From positions 167,420-231,419 of the forward strand of contig CALWLS010000004.1 of the NCBI GenBank assembly GCA_944381575.1: a stretch of 64,000 bases of DNA, given 5' to 3'. Shown here piece by piece: positions 24,135 to 32,219 of this stretch. The position numbers and the translations under genes were made by a program. The stretch is from an uncultured Lachnospiraceae bacterium (GTDB lineage: Bacteria; Bacillota; Clostridia; Lachnospirales; Lachnospiraceae). The notes below the pieces were generated by a model. It saw nothing but the letters and a program-made list of their open reading frames with translations. It did not search any database and was not told the DNA's origin. Within the stretch, counting starts at the first letter, position 1; the number at the start of each line of letters is the position of its first letter.

Positions 24135-25736
24135 TCACACCTTTTGCGGTACGTATTCCTGTGGGATCATCCCCTGCGGTAACCTCCATCCATTACCGGC
24201 TATCCTGTCTATGAGCTTTCTTGCGCTGTCAAAATCCCATGTGCCTACATGCTGGAATCCGCGGCTTTCAAGGAAGCGTATTTGTTTAGGAGTAGTAAGC
24301 CCCTCCATCTTACGAAGTTCCAGGCGCTCAAGGAGTTTTGACGCCTTGCCGGCATTCTCTATCTCATCCGGAAGGATCCCAGCCTTTTCAAGAGCTTTCA
24401 TCTGTGCTTCAGACGGCGGAGCTGCCTCCCATCCGAATGCCGGAACGTAACTTGCAAGATCTTCAGCCTGTATGGACATTTCAAACTGCAGCGGATCTAC
24501 AAGCTTCTTTTTCTTACGCCTCATTTCAGCGAGCTTCTTTGCCAGAGCCTCTTCCCTGGATGCTATAACGTCTTCGGACGCTTTTCTCTCTGCCTCTTCA
24601 AGATCCTGAGGTTCCATACCTGCAGCTGCTTCAAGATTTTCTGTAAGCTTCCTTGCCACTTCGTCATTCTCACATATGAGATGTGCGGGGTGGCAAAGTT
24701 CATGCCGCTCTGTGTGCCACAGGAAGTCCAGAAGCAAAAGGTGATCTTTGCCTGTTTCAGGAGATAGCCTTGTACCACGGCCTACCATCTGGCTGTAAAG
24801 GCTGCGGATCTTTGTGGGCCTGAGTACTATGATGCAGTCCACTGATGGACAGTCCCAGCCTTCGGTAAGCAGCATGGAATTACAGAGAACGTTATAATCT
24901 CCCCTGTCGAAAGCTTCCAGGATGTCCGCACGGTCAGAACTCTCACCGTTTACTTCAGCTGCCTTAAAGCCTTTTGCTCTTAATAACTCGGCGAATTTTT
25001 GAGAAGTAGCTATAAGAGGCAGGAAAACCACAGTCTTACGTTCCTTACAGTACTTAAGCATCTCGTCTGCTATCTGCTCGAGATATGGATCAAGTGCTGT
25101 AGCTATATCTCCAGCCTTGAAGTCACCTGATTGCATGGTCACATGAGAGATATCAAGCTTAAGTGGTATTGTAAGGGCCTTTATAGGACAGAGATAACCT
25201 TCCTTAATGGCCTTAGGCAACGTATACTCATAAGCCAGGCTTTGGAAATACTCTCCGAGGTTACGCATATCACCTCTGTCTGGAGTAGCCGTCACCCCAA
25301 GTACATCGGCATCACCAAAATACTGCAGCACCCTCTGATAGCTGTCAGAAATACAATGGTGCGCTTCATCTACTATGATCGTGTCAAAATAATCCGTAGG
25401 GAAGTTACTAAGACGGTCCATACGCATCATGGATTGAACGCTGCCAACGGTGATCCTGTACCACTGGCCTATACATGTGCTTTCGGCTTTCTCAAGTGCC
25501 GTTTTAAGGCCTGTACTCTTGTATATCTTATCCGCAGCCTGTTCAAGAAGCTCTCCTCTGTGGGCAAGGATCAAAACCCTTTTTCCCTTGCGGACCATAT
25601 CCTCAGTGATCTTTGCGAAGACGATTGTTTTTCCGCATCCTGTTGGAAGGACGAGCAGCGTCCGTTTTATGCCCGTTATCCAGGCATCTTCAACTGCTCG
25701 TCTCGCTTCCTCCTGATACGGCCTTAAGTCCATCAT
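24135..25736 (-). CDS. SF2 DNA helicase (DEAD/DEAH type)
   Basis: A 533-residue helicase: motif I LPTGCGKT, motif II VDEAHH, motif III TATPD, and motif VI QMVGRGTRLSPETG. A charged segment (about 380-425) follows the helicase core, and the C-terminal part has a repeat of small helical modules (TPKQIRFLESRGFQHVGTWD). It belongs to the phage replication set between the primase-helicase and DUF669. Confidence 0.9.
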   Translation of the reverse strand: MMDLRPYQEEARRAVEDAWITGIKRTLLVLPTGCGKTIVFAKITEDMVRKGKRVLILAHRGELLEQAADKIYKSTGLKTALEKAESTCIGQWYRITVGSVQSMMRMDRLSNFPTDYFDTIIVDEAHHCISDSYQRVLQYFGDADVLGVTATPDRGDMRNLGEYFQSLAYEYTLPKAIKEGYLCPIKALTIPLKLDISHVTMQSGDFKAGDIATALDPYLEQIADEMLKYCKERKTVVFLPLIATSQKFAELLRAKGFKAAEVNGESSDRADILEAFDRGDYNVLCNSMLLTEGWDCPSVDCIIVLRPTKIRSLYSQMVGRGTRLSPETGKDHLLLLDFLWHTERHELCHPAHLICENDEVARKLTENLEAAAGMEPQDLEEAERKASEDVIASREEALAKKLAEMRRKKKKLVDPLQFEMSIQAEDLASYVPAFGWEAAPPSEAQMKALEKAGILPDEIENAGKASKLLERLELRKMEGLTTPKQIRFLESRGFQHVGTWDFDSARKLIDRIAGNGWRLPQGMIPQEYVPQKV

Positions 25737-26194
25737 CAGAAAGTCCCCGCTGTGAACTTCTTAGGCTCGTAAGGGAGATACTTTTTCACACGGTTATTTT
25801 CTTTCGGATTGCCGTTCTTATCAGTGTATTTATTTACTTCTATCTCTACCCTACCCGTGGAAGCGGGTACCTGACTCCAGTTAGGACGAAGCGGCTCTCC
25901 CTTTTTCTTCTGCCCAATAGCAAGGAAAAACTGGGATAATCTCCATTCAGCCTTTGAGCTTAAGTACAGCGTATCAAATACTGTTCCTGCCGCTCCGGTT
26001 TCCGGATCTTTTAAGCTGAGTGTAAGGTCAGCCTTATTGCATGCTGCCATCTTCTCAGAGCCTGCATAGCGTCCCCTTTCCATCTTTTCTACTGTAAACT
26101 CATATACTCCGGCTGGAAGCAGCTCAAATTCCTGCTCCTGAGATATCTCATCATCCCAACCGATCTCACGTCCAATATCATTATTTTCCATCAT
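25736..26194 (-). CDS. DUF669 protein (probable ssDNA-binding)
   Basis: A 152-residue protein with LLPAGVYEFTVEKMERGRYA and ADLTLSLKDPETG, typical of DUF669. These proteins lie next to Sak4-like ATPases and helicases in phages and are thought to bind single-stranded DNA. The stop overlaps the next ATG by one base. Confidence 0.85.
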   Translation of the reverse strand: MMENNDIGREIGWDDEISQEQEFELLPAGVYEFTVEKMERGRYAGSEKMAACNKADLTLSLKDPETGAAGTVFDTLYLSSKAEWRLSQFFLAIGQKKKGEPLRPNWSQVPASTGRVEIEVNKYTDKNGNPKENNRVKKYLPYEPKKFTAGTF

Positions 26195-26208
26195 GCTTTT
26201 ATCTCCTT

Positions 26209-27399
26209 TTAATCAAATGGTACGTACTGTGTTTCCTGTATCTTCTTGATCTCCTCAAACACCTGGCTCCATGCCCCTATCAATACTCCCTGAACAAACT
26301 CAGGATCATAGTCCTGGATCAGTGTATCTATCGGATAATACCCTTTGGCAGCTACAGCTGCCTGCACATTCCACTCGCAGACGTTGTGCGAATCCATAAG
26401 GTCTTTAAGAGCTTTCGGTATTTTATCCGGATCCGAAAAATACGGTTTGAAGCCCTCATGGGGCCTGAGCTTTTCTGCTTCAGCTGGTTCTTCTTTTGGA
26501 ATTTCTTTAGGTCTTTCAGGTTCTGTTTTTTCCGGGGCCTTTTCAGGAACATACTCTTCATTTTTCATGAAGTTACGGACATCCGGGCCTGAAGGCTTAG
26601 GCTCCTCAGCCGGTTTATTAATAACTGCAGGTTTATCAGGCTTATCCTTGGTCTCTACTTCATCGTTAAATATCCCTGAGATCTGGGCGTATTCCATCGG
26701 CAGTTCTTCCGGAAGCCCGAAACGATTCTTAGCATCCCAACAGCTGTGATGGCTGGTGTACATGACACGTTTACCGCCCTGGACTTTGTTCTTGCCTTTC
26801 TGGACGCCCTGGCCGTCTACATTGACCACAGTAGTCTTATAGTTGCAGAATAACAGAAGATCACACCACTCTTTTACCAGCGGTGAAGTCTGTGAGCTGG
26901 TCTTCTTACCAAGCTTCAGCTCCCATCGGTCATAAGCTCCAAGTTCATCAGGCTGCTCAAATTTCCTCATCTGAGCATGGGCAGTAAGGACTACATTTAC
27001 GCCCTTTTCTACGATCTCGGTAAGTTTATTCAGAAATCGGCCAAACTCTTCTTTGACATAAACATATCCATTGCCATAGCCAAAATCCTCGATGCCTTTT
27101 TTCTGGTGTTTATCACATATTGCCTGTATACACATCTGCTCAGCCCAGTCTATGGTATCGATGACAAGAGTCCTGCAACATGATGGATTATCTTTCACAT
27201 ACTGGAGTTCACTTAAGAGCATTTCCCAGCTGGTAGGTTTATCAAACCTTGCAACATCCATCTGATTCGTACTGCCTTCCGTATCAATAAATACTGGATC
27301 CGGGAACCTTGATGCCAAAGTAGACTTACCTATACCCTCAGGTCCATAAATAACCACTTTCTTTGCACATTTGATCTTTCCTCTGGTTATATTCATCAT
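26209..27399 (-). CDS. Sak4-like RecA-fold ATPase (AAA_24), phage recombination
   Basis: A 396-residue protein. Residues 1-215 are the RecA-like ATPase: Walker A YGPEGIGKS, Walker B TLVIDTIDW, and NVVLTAHAQMRKF. Residues about 245-320 are a Pro/Lys/Glu-rich linker (EKAPEKTEPERPKEIPKEEP). The C-terminal 75 residues are a small separate domain. Sak4 proteins promote single-strand annealing or strand exchange with an SSB; DUF669 next door may be the partner. Confidence 0.85.
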   Translation of the reverse strand: MMNITRGKIKCAKKVVIYGPEGIGKSTLASRFPDPVFIDTEGSTNQMDVARFDKPTSWEMLLSELQYVKDNPSCCRTLVIDTIDWAEQMCIQAICDKHQKKGIEDFGYGNGYVYVKEEFGRFLNKLTEIVEKGVNVVLTAHAQMRKFEQPDELGAYDRWELKLGKKTSSQTSPLVKEWCDLLLFCNYKTTVVNVDGQGVQKGKNKVQGGKRVMYTSHHSCWDAKNRFGLPEELPMEYAQISGIFNDEVETKDKPDKPAVINKPAEEPKPSGPDVRNFMKNEEYVPEKAPEKTEPERPKEIPKEEPAEAEKLRPHEGFKPYFSDPDKIPKALKDLMDSHNVCEWNVQAAVAAKGYYPIDTLIQDYDPEFVQGVLIGAWSQVFEEIKKIQETQYVPFD

Positions 27400-27405
27400 T
27401 CCTCC

Positions 27406-28704
27406 TTAAAATGTTCCTGGTTTAAATACAGGTTTTGCAGGTGCTACTGATTGAATAGTCGTATTCTTTACCGCATATCCGTCTTCGATGATAATGCTGC
27501 ACTCATCTCCTGTACTTACTCTTGTGGCTATCGCCTGAAGCCCCTCCTGCTCAAGCCACTGTCCGAACTCTTGCAGCGTCTTAAGATCCATCTGCTCAAG
27601 CTTATCGAGAAGAACGAAGCCACACTCAGGATTCAGCTTCCTTACTATTGCTGCGGAGACCTTGAGTTTTTCAGCTCCGGACATGCAGTCCCACTCCTTG
27701 CCTTTGTATATGAGTTTGCCATCAGATACCGAAAGCTCAGGAAGCGGGAGATCTGCAGAAGCAAGCAGATCTGTCTTCTCTTTTCTGACTGCCTCTATTT
27801 CAGTGGTAAGGGAATCATACTTTGTTTTGTACTGTAGCGCATCTTCCTCGGCCTTGTCCTTATCAAGATTTGCCCGGACCTTCCGGTTGATTTCCTCGAT
27901 CTCAGCTAAGTTGCGCTCCAGTTCCTCCGTAGATTCCATCTGAAGTTCCTTAGGAGTCTTCTGACCAGCAATCTCTTTTGCCTCGAGTTCCTTACGAAGG
28001 TTATTGAGCCTATTAAGTTCTTCCTTACAAGCTTCGATACGGTCATCTGTCTTCATGATCTCATCGAGGATCTGGTCATACTCCTTTATCCATTGTTGCC
28101 GCTGCCCATTCCTTGCAAGGATCTCCTGTTGCTCCTTGATCAGCTCTGATGCAGATATCAGGTCTTTCGGAGCATCCGGATAATATGGCTGCTCTTTCGC
28201 AAACTTTGCTTTCTGGTCAGCTGTACGGCCTACATAAAGCCTTTCCTGATAAAGATCTTTTTCCTTTTGATCAAGCTCTGCGAGCTGATCACCTACTCCT
28301 ATGATGTTGAGGAGAGTTTTGGCTTTTTCGGTATCCGATGCCTCCATGAACTTGGGAAGGTTGAGAGCTAACTTTTCCACGAAGGAATCGAGGAGCTTCT
28401 GGCCGGCTTTTTCACCGGATGGATCCGTGACTTTTAGGTCTGAGTTCTTTCCCTTGCGCTCCACCACAAGCCCGTTACTGAGTACCACATGGAGATAAGG
28501 TGGTACCATGGAGCCTTCTCTCCCTGGGGCAGAAGGCCTGAAACTCTCGCCTCCAAGAGCCCAGGCTATGGAATCCAGCACCGATGTCTTTCCCTGGCCA
28601 TTATCCCCGCCTATGATGGTGAGCCCATTGGCCGCCGGCTCGATCTTAACGGCTCTTACACGCTTGACATTCTCTATCTCAAGCTTATTTATTTTCATGC
28701 TCAT
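27406..28704 (-). CDS. SMC/RecF-like ATPase
   Basis: A 432-residue protein with Walker A IGGDNGQGKTS at about 32-42, a long coiled coil (about 130-330; EEINRKVRANLDKDKAEEDA), then the ABC-type signature MSGAEKLKVSAAI and Walker B CGFVLLDKLEQM. The short arms resemble RecF or phage SbcC-like proteins. Its ATG overlaps the preceding stop (ATGA). Confidence 0.85.
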   Translation of the reverse strand: MSMKINKLEIENVKRVRAVKIEPAANGLTIIGGDNGQGKTSVLDSIAWALGGESFRPSAPGREGSMVPPYLHVVLSNGLVVERKGKNSDLKVTDPSGEKAGQKLLDSFVEKLALNLPKFMEASDTEKAKTLLNIIGVGDQLAELDQKEKDLYQERLYVGRTADQKAKFAKEQPYYPDAPKDLISASELIKEQQEILARNGQRQQWIKEYDQILDEIMKTDDRIEACKEELNRLNNLRKELEAKEIAGQKTPKELQMESTEELERNLAEIEEINRKVRANLDKDKAEEDALQYKTKYDSLTTEIEAVRKEKTDLLASADLPLPELSVSDGKLIYKGKEWDCMSGAEKLKVSAAIVRKLNPECGFVLLDKLEQMDLKTLQEFGQWLEQEGLQAIATRVSTGDECSIIIEDGYAVKNTTIQSVAPAKPVFKPGTF

Positions 28705-28898
28705 TTCTGATCCTCCGTAACGTCAGTCCTTTCAGCCGCGAACATGATCATCCTTGAAGCCACCTCGTTCAGCGTCATATTTGCTTTCTCTGCAATCGTT
28801 TCCACTATGTCGTATGCTTCAGCCGTCACGCGTACTCTGTAATACATTGAGCCATTTGCTCTTGCACGTCTTTTCTTTAAAATCAGTTTCTCAGACAT
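28701..28898 (-). CDS. Small ribbon-helix-helix-like DNA-binding protein
   Basis: A 65-residue protein: basic N-terminus (LILKKRRARANGSMYYRVRV) then YDIVETIAEKANMTLNEVAS, the strand-helix-helix pattern of Arc/MetJ repressors. ATG 28898 has an AGGAGGTTT site. It may be a regulator of the early operon. Confidence 0.65.
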   Translation of the reverse strand: MSEKLILKKRRARANGSMYYRVRVTAEAYDIVETIAEKANMTLNEVASRMIMFAAERTDVTEDQK

Positions 28899-28955
28899 TG
28901 AATAAACCTCCTATTTCTGCTAATATGGAGGTGGCGGTATTAACGCCACCTATGT

Positions 28956-29276
28956 TTATTTGTTTTTGGACGCTTCAAGCTGGCGGGCTTTGGCGTCCTC
29001 TTTTATTTTTGTAAGCGTCTTTATCAGTTCATCAAGATCTGCCTCAGCTCTCGTATCCGACAGGTTTACCTCAGTCCTTATCGACGTTCCATAACTACTC
29101 CAACCGTTAGGAAATACCTTGACATAAAAATTGGCTACATGCCCGGAATAATCAAAGAATGCCGTCGGAAGGCTTCCCGTAATTTCCCGGTTGCGTTTCA
29201 CTTCCGGTCCTCCGTTGATTTCAAAACACAGGTCAATGACTTTCATGACCTTTTCTTTTATCTGCTCGCTCTGCAT
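28956..29276 (-). CDS. Hypothetical early phage protein (106 aa)
   Basis: ATG 29276 follows AAGGAGTTAGACAT. The 106-residue protein has a beta-rich middle (ALPTAFFDYSG-like, VANFYVKVFPNGWSSYGTSI) and a helical C-terminus (TRAEADLDELIKTLTKIKED). No family recognised. Confidence 0.65.
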   Translation of the reverse strand: MQSEQIKEKVMKVIDLCFEINGGPEVKRNREITGSLPTAFFDYSGHVANFYVKVFPNGWSSYGTSIRTEVNLSDTRAEADLDELIKTLTKIKEDAKARQLEASKNK

Positions 29277-29416
29277 ATGTCTAACTCCTTAGTTTTCTTG
29301 TTCTTCCGCCAAATGAAGACATCTTCGCCTCGCTTGGTCGTGAAGTAAACGAAAGTCCGTGTTTCCATGTATCCGGCAGTCTTAACAGCTCGTGCCATAT
29401 CCCTGGATATCCTCAT
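29258..29416 (-). CDS. Small basic phage protein (52 aa)
   Basis: The frame MRISRDMARAVKTAGYMETR to LDICRASR runs from ATG 29416, after GGAGGAGATGTG, to a stop at 29258 and overlaps the next gene by 19 bases. It is Arg/Lys-rich (TTKRGEDVFIWRKNKKTKEL). No family recognised; coupling and ribosome site support it. Confidence 0.55.
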   Translation of the reverse strand: MRISRDMARAVKTAGYMETRTFVYFTTKRGEDVFIWRKNKKTKELDICRASR

Positions 29417-29601
29417 CACATCTCCTCCATCAAGGCGCCCAGAATCATCGCTACTATCGCGCCGGTCGCTGCCAGCACAAAGTATGTCAGATCTTCCAGC
29501 GAAGCCAGCGGCCCCGCCAGGAAGAATGTTGACAAAAATCCCGCCATCTGGATGCCCCTTCCTACATCCTGCTTAGTTAACTTATTTTTTCTACTTCTCA
29601 C
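29416..29601 (-). CDS. Small two-helix membrane protein (61 aa, GTG start)
   Basis: GTG 29601 overlaps the previous stop codon. After the basic MRSRKNKLTKQDVGRG come two hydrophobic stretches (FLSTFFLAGPLAS; YFVLAATGAIVAMILGALM). Similar small membrane proteins occur in phage early operons; function unknown. Confidence 0.55.
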   Translation of the reverse strand: MRSRKNKLTKQDVGRGIQMAGFLSTFFLAGPLASLEDLTYFVLAATGAIVAMILGALMEEM

Positions 29602-29885
29602 ACTGCTCCTTTCATCACTATCATCTTTATTTCATGCAGCTCGTTCATCATCTGCCTCTGAATCATATCCGGATCCTGTTTCCGACCGAACAAGCTCAAG
29701 ATATCATCGTTGCTTGCCAGACTTTTCTCCAGGATCCTTTGCAGCTGCCAGACATTAAAGCTGCCATTTCGTTTTCTCTGGCAGAATGCCTCACGGCTTA
29801 TGCCTAACCATCCTGCTATGTCTTTATCCGTAAGGTGCTGCTCACGTTTGATCTTTTCTATGTAGTCTTGTACTGATGGCTTGAT
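29598..29885 (-). CDS. Phage HTH regulator with non-canonical start
   Basis: The frame is open from a TGA at about 29894 to the stop at 29598, but has no ATG, GTG or TTG before the folded part. The most upstream codon that fits the strong GGGGAGG site is ATC 29885 (IKPSVQDYIEKIKREQHLTD). The helix-turn-helix (DIAGWLGISREAFCQRKRNG) is clear. Either it starts at a rare ATC or an indel has removed the start. About 95 residues. Confidence 0.55.
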   Translation of the reverse strand: MKPSVQDYIEKIKREQHLTDKDIAGWLGISREAFCQRKRNGSFNVWQLQRILEKSLASNDDILSLFGRKQDPDMIQRQMMNELHEIKMIVMKGAV

Positions 29886-29934
29886 CTTTGATCACCTCCC
29901 CGGGTTATCTTTTCCTAAAATTCCTAAATTGATA

Positions 29935-29943
29935 TGGTATACT
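29935..29943 (+). promoter_or_regulatory. Extended -10 promoter of the DUF2513 gene
   Basis: TGGTATACT, 23 bases before ATG 29966 and pointing away from the early operon. An AAAAAGGAGG ribosome site follows. No clear -35. Confidence 0.55.
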
Positions 29944-29965
29944 CCTTTAAAAAGGAGGTCTTGCC

Positions 29966-30337
29966 ATGAAACTAAACCATGAATGTGTTCGCGATCTTTT
30001 ACTATTCATAGAAGAGTATTCTGACTATGACGTTAGCATTGATCCATCTTCTATAGAGTTGAACTATGACCACAAAGATGTTCTTTATGCTGCTGATAAG
30101 TTATTAGAAGCAAACTATATAGATGGCATAAAAAGATCTTTTATAGGTTCAGATCTTCCTCAGATAGCGATAAAATCAATAACGTGGGACGGCCATCTCT
30201 TCTTGGATAATATCCGTGATGACACTGTATGGGGTAAAACAAAAGAAATCGCAAAGAACTTCTCTTCTATGTCCTTGTCTCTCATCGGTAAAATAGCGAG
30301 CCAGGTCATCATTCAAATGGTTAGCAGTCAACTATAA
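29966..30337 (+). CDS. DUF2513 protein
   Basis: A 123-residue protein on the strand opposite to the early operon. MKLNHECVRDLLLFIEEYSD and SIELNYDHKDVLYAADKLLE, with ITWDGHLFLDNIRDDTVWGK, match DUF2513. It has its own promoter and ribosome site, so it can be expressed in the lysogen. The family is frequent in phages; its role is unknown. Confidence 0.85.
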   Translation: MKLNHECVRDLLLFIEEYSDYDVSIDPSSIELNYDHKDVLYAADKLLEANYIDGIKRSFIGSDLPQIAIKSITWDGHLFLDNIRDDTVWGKTKEIAKNFSSMSLSLIGKIASQVIIQMVSSQL

Positions 30338-30476
30338 CAGGGATTCTTATTGTTAATGTTGAAATGTGATTATCTTCAGCATCGTGCTCTATCTTGTAGT
30401 AAGAAATATTCGGAATTTCTTTCCCATCAAGATAGAGTTTTTCGCCTTCGCTAATTCTCAGCCTTAGAAGCTCCAT
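30321..30476 (-). CDS. Small phage protein (51 aa), convergent with DUF2513
   Basis: ATG 30476 follows GAAGGAGGGAAGAT. The protein MELLRLRISEGEKLYLDGKE to TIRIPVIVDC is beta-rich. Its last 17 bases overlap the 3' end of the DUF2513 gene on the other strand. No family recognised. Confidence 0.6.
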   Translation of the reverse strand: MELLRLRISEGEKLYLDGKEIPNISYYKIEHDAEDNHISTLTIRIPVIVDC

Positions 30477-30588
30477 ATCTTCCCTCCTTCTCACTCTTGT
30501 GATAAATGGCTATTTCACTTCAATATTGCAATACTTAAAACTGAAGCCGTAACAGCTTTAATAAATCATTCTGGTTTGAATTACCGTA

Positions 30589-30597
30589 TGTTATAAT
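30589..30597 (+). promoter_or_regulatory. Extended -10 promoter of the DUF6173-like gene
   Basis: TGTTATAAT lies 44 bases before ATG 30641 on the plus strand. The ribosome site is AGGTGA. No clear -35 is seen. Confidence 0.55.
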
Positions 30598-30640
30598 TTT
30601 CCTGAAAGCTGTATATTAATTAACTTTTAGGTGACCCATT

Positions 30641-31003
30641 ATGCCTGATCCATTCAATCCTAATATTTCTGTCGACGTTAACGTGTTCCGTAATCCTGAC
30701 CTCGCAAGCTGGAAATATGAAAAAATTGTAGAACAAATTAAAGAGTTTGAAGACGACTTGGACTCTGAACATGAAATCATATTGATGCTCGCTTCATTCG
30801 GGACTTCTATAACTATGGCTGTAGAAGACATTGGCTATCAGAATCCCGACCTCCTTTATTTTTATGGAAATGTTAACGGAAAATCCGCTCAACTAATCCA
30901 GCATATAAGCCAATTGAATTTTTTAATTGTAGCTGCCGAGCGTCCTGACAAGACCAAGGTTGCAAGACGCATAGGTTTTAAGTTCGAAGATGCAATCGAT
31001 TAG
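30641..31003 (+). CDS. DUF6173-like protein, lysogen-strand gene
   Basis: A 120-residue protein (MPDPFNPNISVDVNVFRNPD) that ends in a basic/acidic tail. The opening and the block AVEDIGYQNPDLLYFYGNVN match what I recall of DUF6173; function unknown. It is an isolated plus-strand gene inside the minus-strand early region, with its own promoter, like DUF2513. Such placement suggests expression from the lysogen. Confidence 0.65.
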   Translation: MPDPFNPNISVDVNVFRNPDLASWKYEKIVEQIKEFEDDLDSEHEIILMLASFGTSITMAVEDIGYQNPDLLYFYGNVNGKSAQLIQHISQLNFLIVAAERPDKTKVARRIGFKFEDAID

Positions 31004-31127
31004 TCCTTGTATACTCTTTCTGCTGGCTGATAAATAAGTCCCATAATTTCTGATGATTATCAACTTTTGATTCAAGGGCGTTGACTTTCATCTTTAGTTC
31101 TTGCCATTTCTTCCTGCTTATCCACAT
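30978..31127 (-). CDS. Small coiled-coil phage protein (49 aa)
   Basis: I start at ATG 31127 (MWISRKKWQELKMKVNALES), which has an AAAGGAG site eight bases upstream; the longer frame to 31181 lacks one. The sequence QELKMKVNALESKVDNHQKL is a short coiled coil. Its 3' end overlaps the DUF6173-like gene by 26 bases. First or second gene of the early operon. Confidence 0.6.
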   Translation of the reverse strand: MWISRKKWQELKMKVNALESKVDNHQKLWDLFISQQKEYTRTNRLHLRT

Positions 31128-31173
31128 TCTTGTTTTCTCCTTTCTATCAACTTTAAGCTTTCCTGTTGATTGG

Positions 31174-31389
31174 TCACTCATCGCCTGAATGGAAAAGGTA
31201 ATCAGTGCTTAGATTCGGGAAAAATGTATCCCTAACAAGCAAAGCCTCATCTACAGTGAACCTGCTTCTTCCGTTGATTTTGTTTGCTACACTATTTCGG
31301 TGTATTTTTAATAATTGAGCTATATCTTCTATAGATATATTCCGCTTTGCCATTTCTGCTTTTAAATTTAGATATGCCAGTTTGTTCAC
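31174..31389 (-). CDS. Cro-like XRE regulator, first gene of the early operon
   Basis: A HTH_3 protein of about 70 residues (ISIEDIAQLLKIHRNSVANK, RFTVDEALLVRDTFFP). The GTG at 31389 lies inside the GGGAGG ribosome site, so the true start may be CTG 31380 (LAYLNLKAEMAKRNIS), eight bases from it. It is divergent from the repressor and would be the Cro-type lytic switch protein. Confidence 0.8.
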   Translation of the reverse strand: MNKLAYLNLKAEMAKRNISIEDIAQLLKIHRNSVANKINGRSRFTVDEALLVRDTFFPNLSTDYLFHSGDE

Positions 31390-31394
31390 CTCCC

Positions 31395-31517
31395 GTGCAA
31401 ATACGCAAATGAGTAATTAACTGTTTTGAATATACACGCATTTGCGTATATTGTCAACACAAATTTGCTCATTTGCATATTTTTTTGTTTACATAGATAC
31501 GCAAAGATGATATTATG
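31395..31517. promoter_or_regulatory. Lysis-lysogeny switch: divergent promoters and operators
   Basis: Leftward promoter: TTGACA (31457-31452), 17 bases, TATATT (31434-31429), with the palindrome ACGCAAATGCGT in the spacer. Rightward promoter: TTTACA (31488-31493), 17 bases, TATTAT (31511-31516), with ATACGCAAAGATGA in the spacer. Related half sites TACGCAAATGAG (31400-31412) and GCTCATTTGCAT lie between. These are the likely operators of the CI- and Cro-like proteins. Confidence 0.75.
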
Positions 31518-31539
31518 CAGATATACGGAGGAAAGGAAC

Positions 31540-31854
31540 ATGGGTATAGGAAGTAAGTTGACACAACTTATGAAAGAACAAAATACTAATGCTAATGAAT
31601 TAGCCAGAAAGGCTGGAGTTCCAGCTACTACAATATATTCATTGATAAAAAGAGACAGTAGCAGAGTAGATATAGATGCATTAATAAAAATTGCACGTGC
31701 ACTTGGGGTTACTTCTGATTATTTCAGTGATGACTATATAGATAATGAAAAATCTAACTATTCTCAGATTAGCACTATCCTCGCTCGCAATGGTAAAAAG
31801 CTTTCCGCTGAGGAAAAGAATGAACTGATAAAGATATTATTAAGCGATGACTAA
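31540..31854 (+). CDS. CI-like XRE repressor (short)
   Basis: I start at ATG 31540 (MGIGSKLTQLMKEQNTNANE) after GGAGGAAAGGAAC; 104 residues. The HTH (NELARKAGVPATTIYSLIKR) is followed by only about 35 residues (KKLSAEEKNELIKILLSD), so it lacks the LexA-type cleavage domain of lambda CI. The nearby ImmA/IrrE protease gives an alternative route to induction by cleavage, as in ICEBs1. Confidence 0.9.
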   Translation: MGIGSKLTQLMKEQNTNANELARKAGVPATTIYSLIKRDSSRVDIDALIKIARALGVTSDYFSDDYIDNEKSNYSQISTILARNGKKLSAEEKNELIKILLSDD

Positions 31855-32145
31855 CAATCTTAATTTATCAAGAGACGAGTATTGCTTTATAGACATATTG
31901 TTTAGGCAACTCGAATCTCAGCAGAAAAGATATATAAATATAGATAGAAAATCTGATAAAACTTTGAACTTTTGCTATAAAGATATACAGGTTGGAAGAA
32001 TAAAATTACAAGGAAAAAAACCAATATGCAGGTATTATTCCCAAACTCTGATAAAGTTTCATGGTTTGAAGGCACATACTGGGACTACATTGAAGCCCAG
32101 AAATATTGGGTGGCCTATTTAGGGTATTTAAAAAGATATTTCTGA
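31847..32145 (+). pseudogene. Unknown gene after the repressor, with a frameshift in an A-run
   Basis: The frame from ATG 31847 (MTNNLNLSRDEYCFIDILFR) overlaps the repressor by eight bases. After the run GGAAAAAAACC it goes to a poor tail and stops at 32122. One base back, the other frame reads protein-like sequence (VLFPNSDKVSWFEGTYWDYI, ending YLGYLKRYF) to TGA 32145. A AAA AAA is a fitting slippery site, so the cause could be -1 frameshifting, a mutation or a read error. No family recognised. Confidence 0.5.
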
Positions 32146-32219
32146 GTAATGTTTAAAGGATTATAATCATCGCTAAAAATATCATCAAGCTTTAGACATT
32201 TTATCCGCTGAAAATAATA

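Noticed and set aside
31426-31539. Longer repressor from 31426
   Set aside because: It would translate the operator and promoter region; ATG 31540 has a strong ribosome site and the normal HTH opening.
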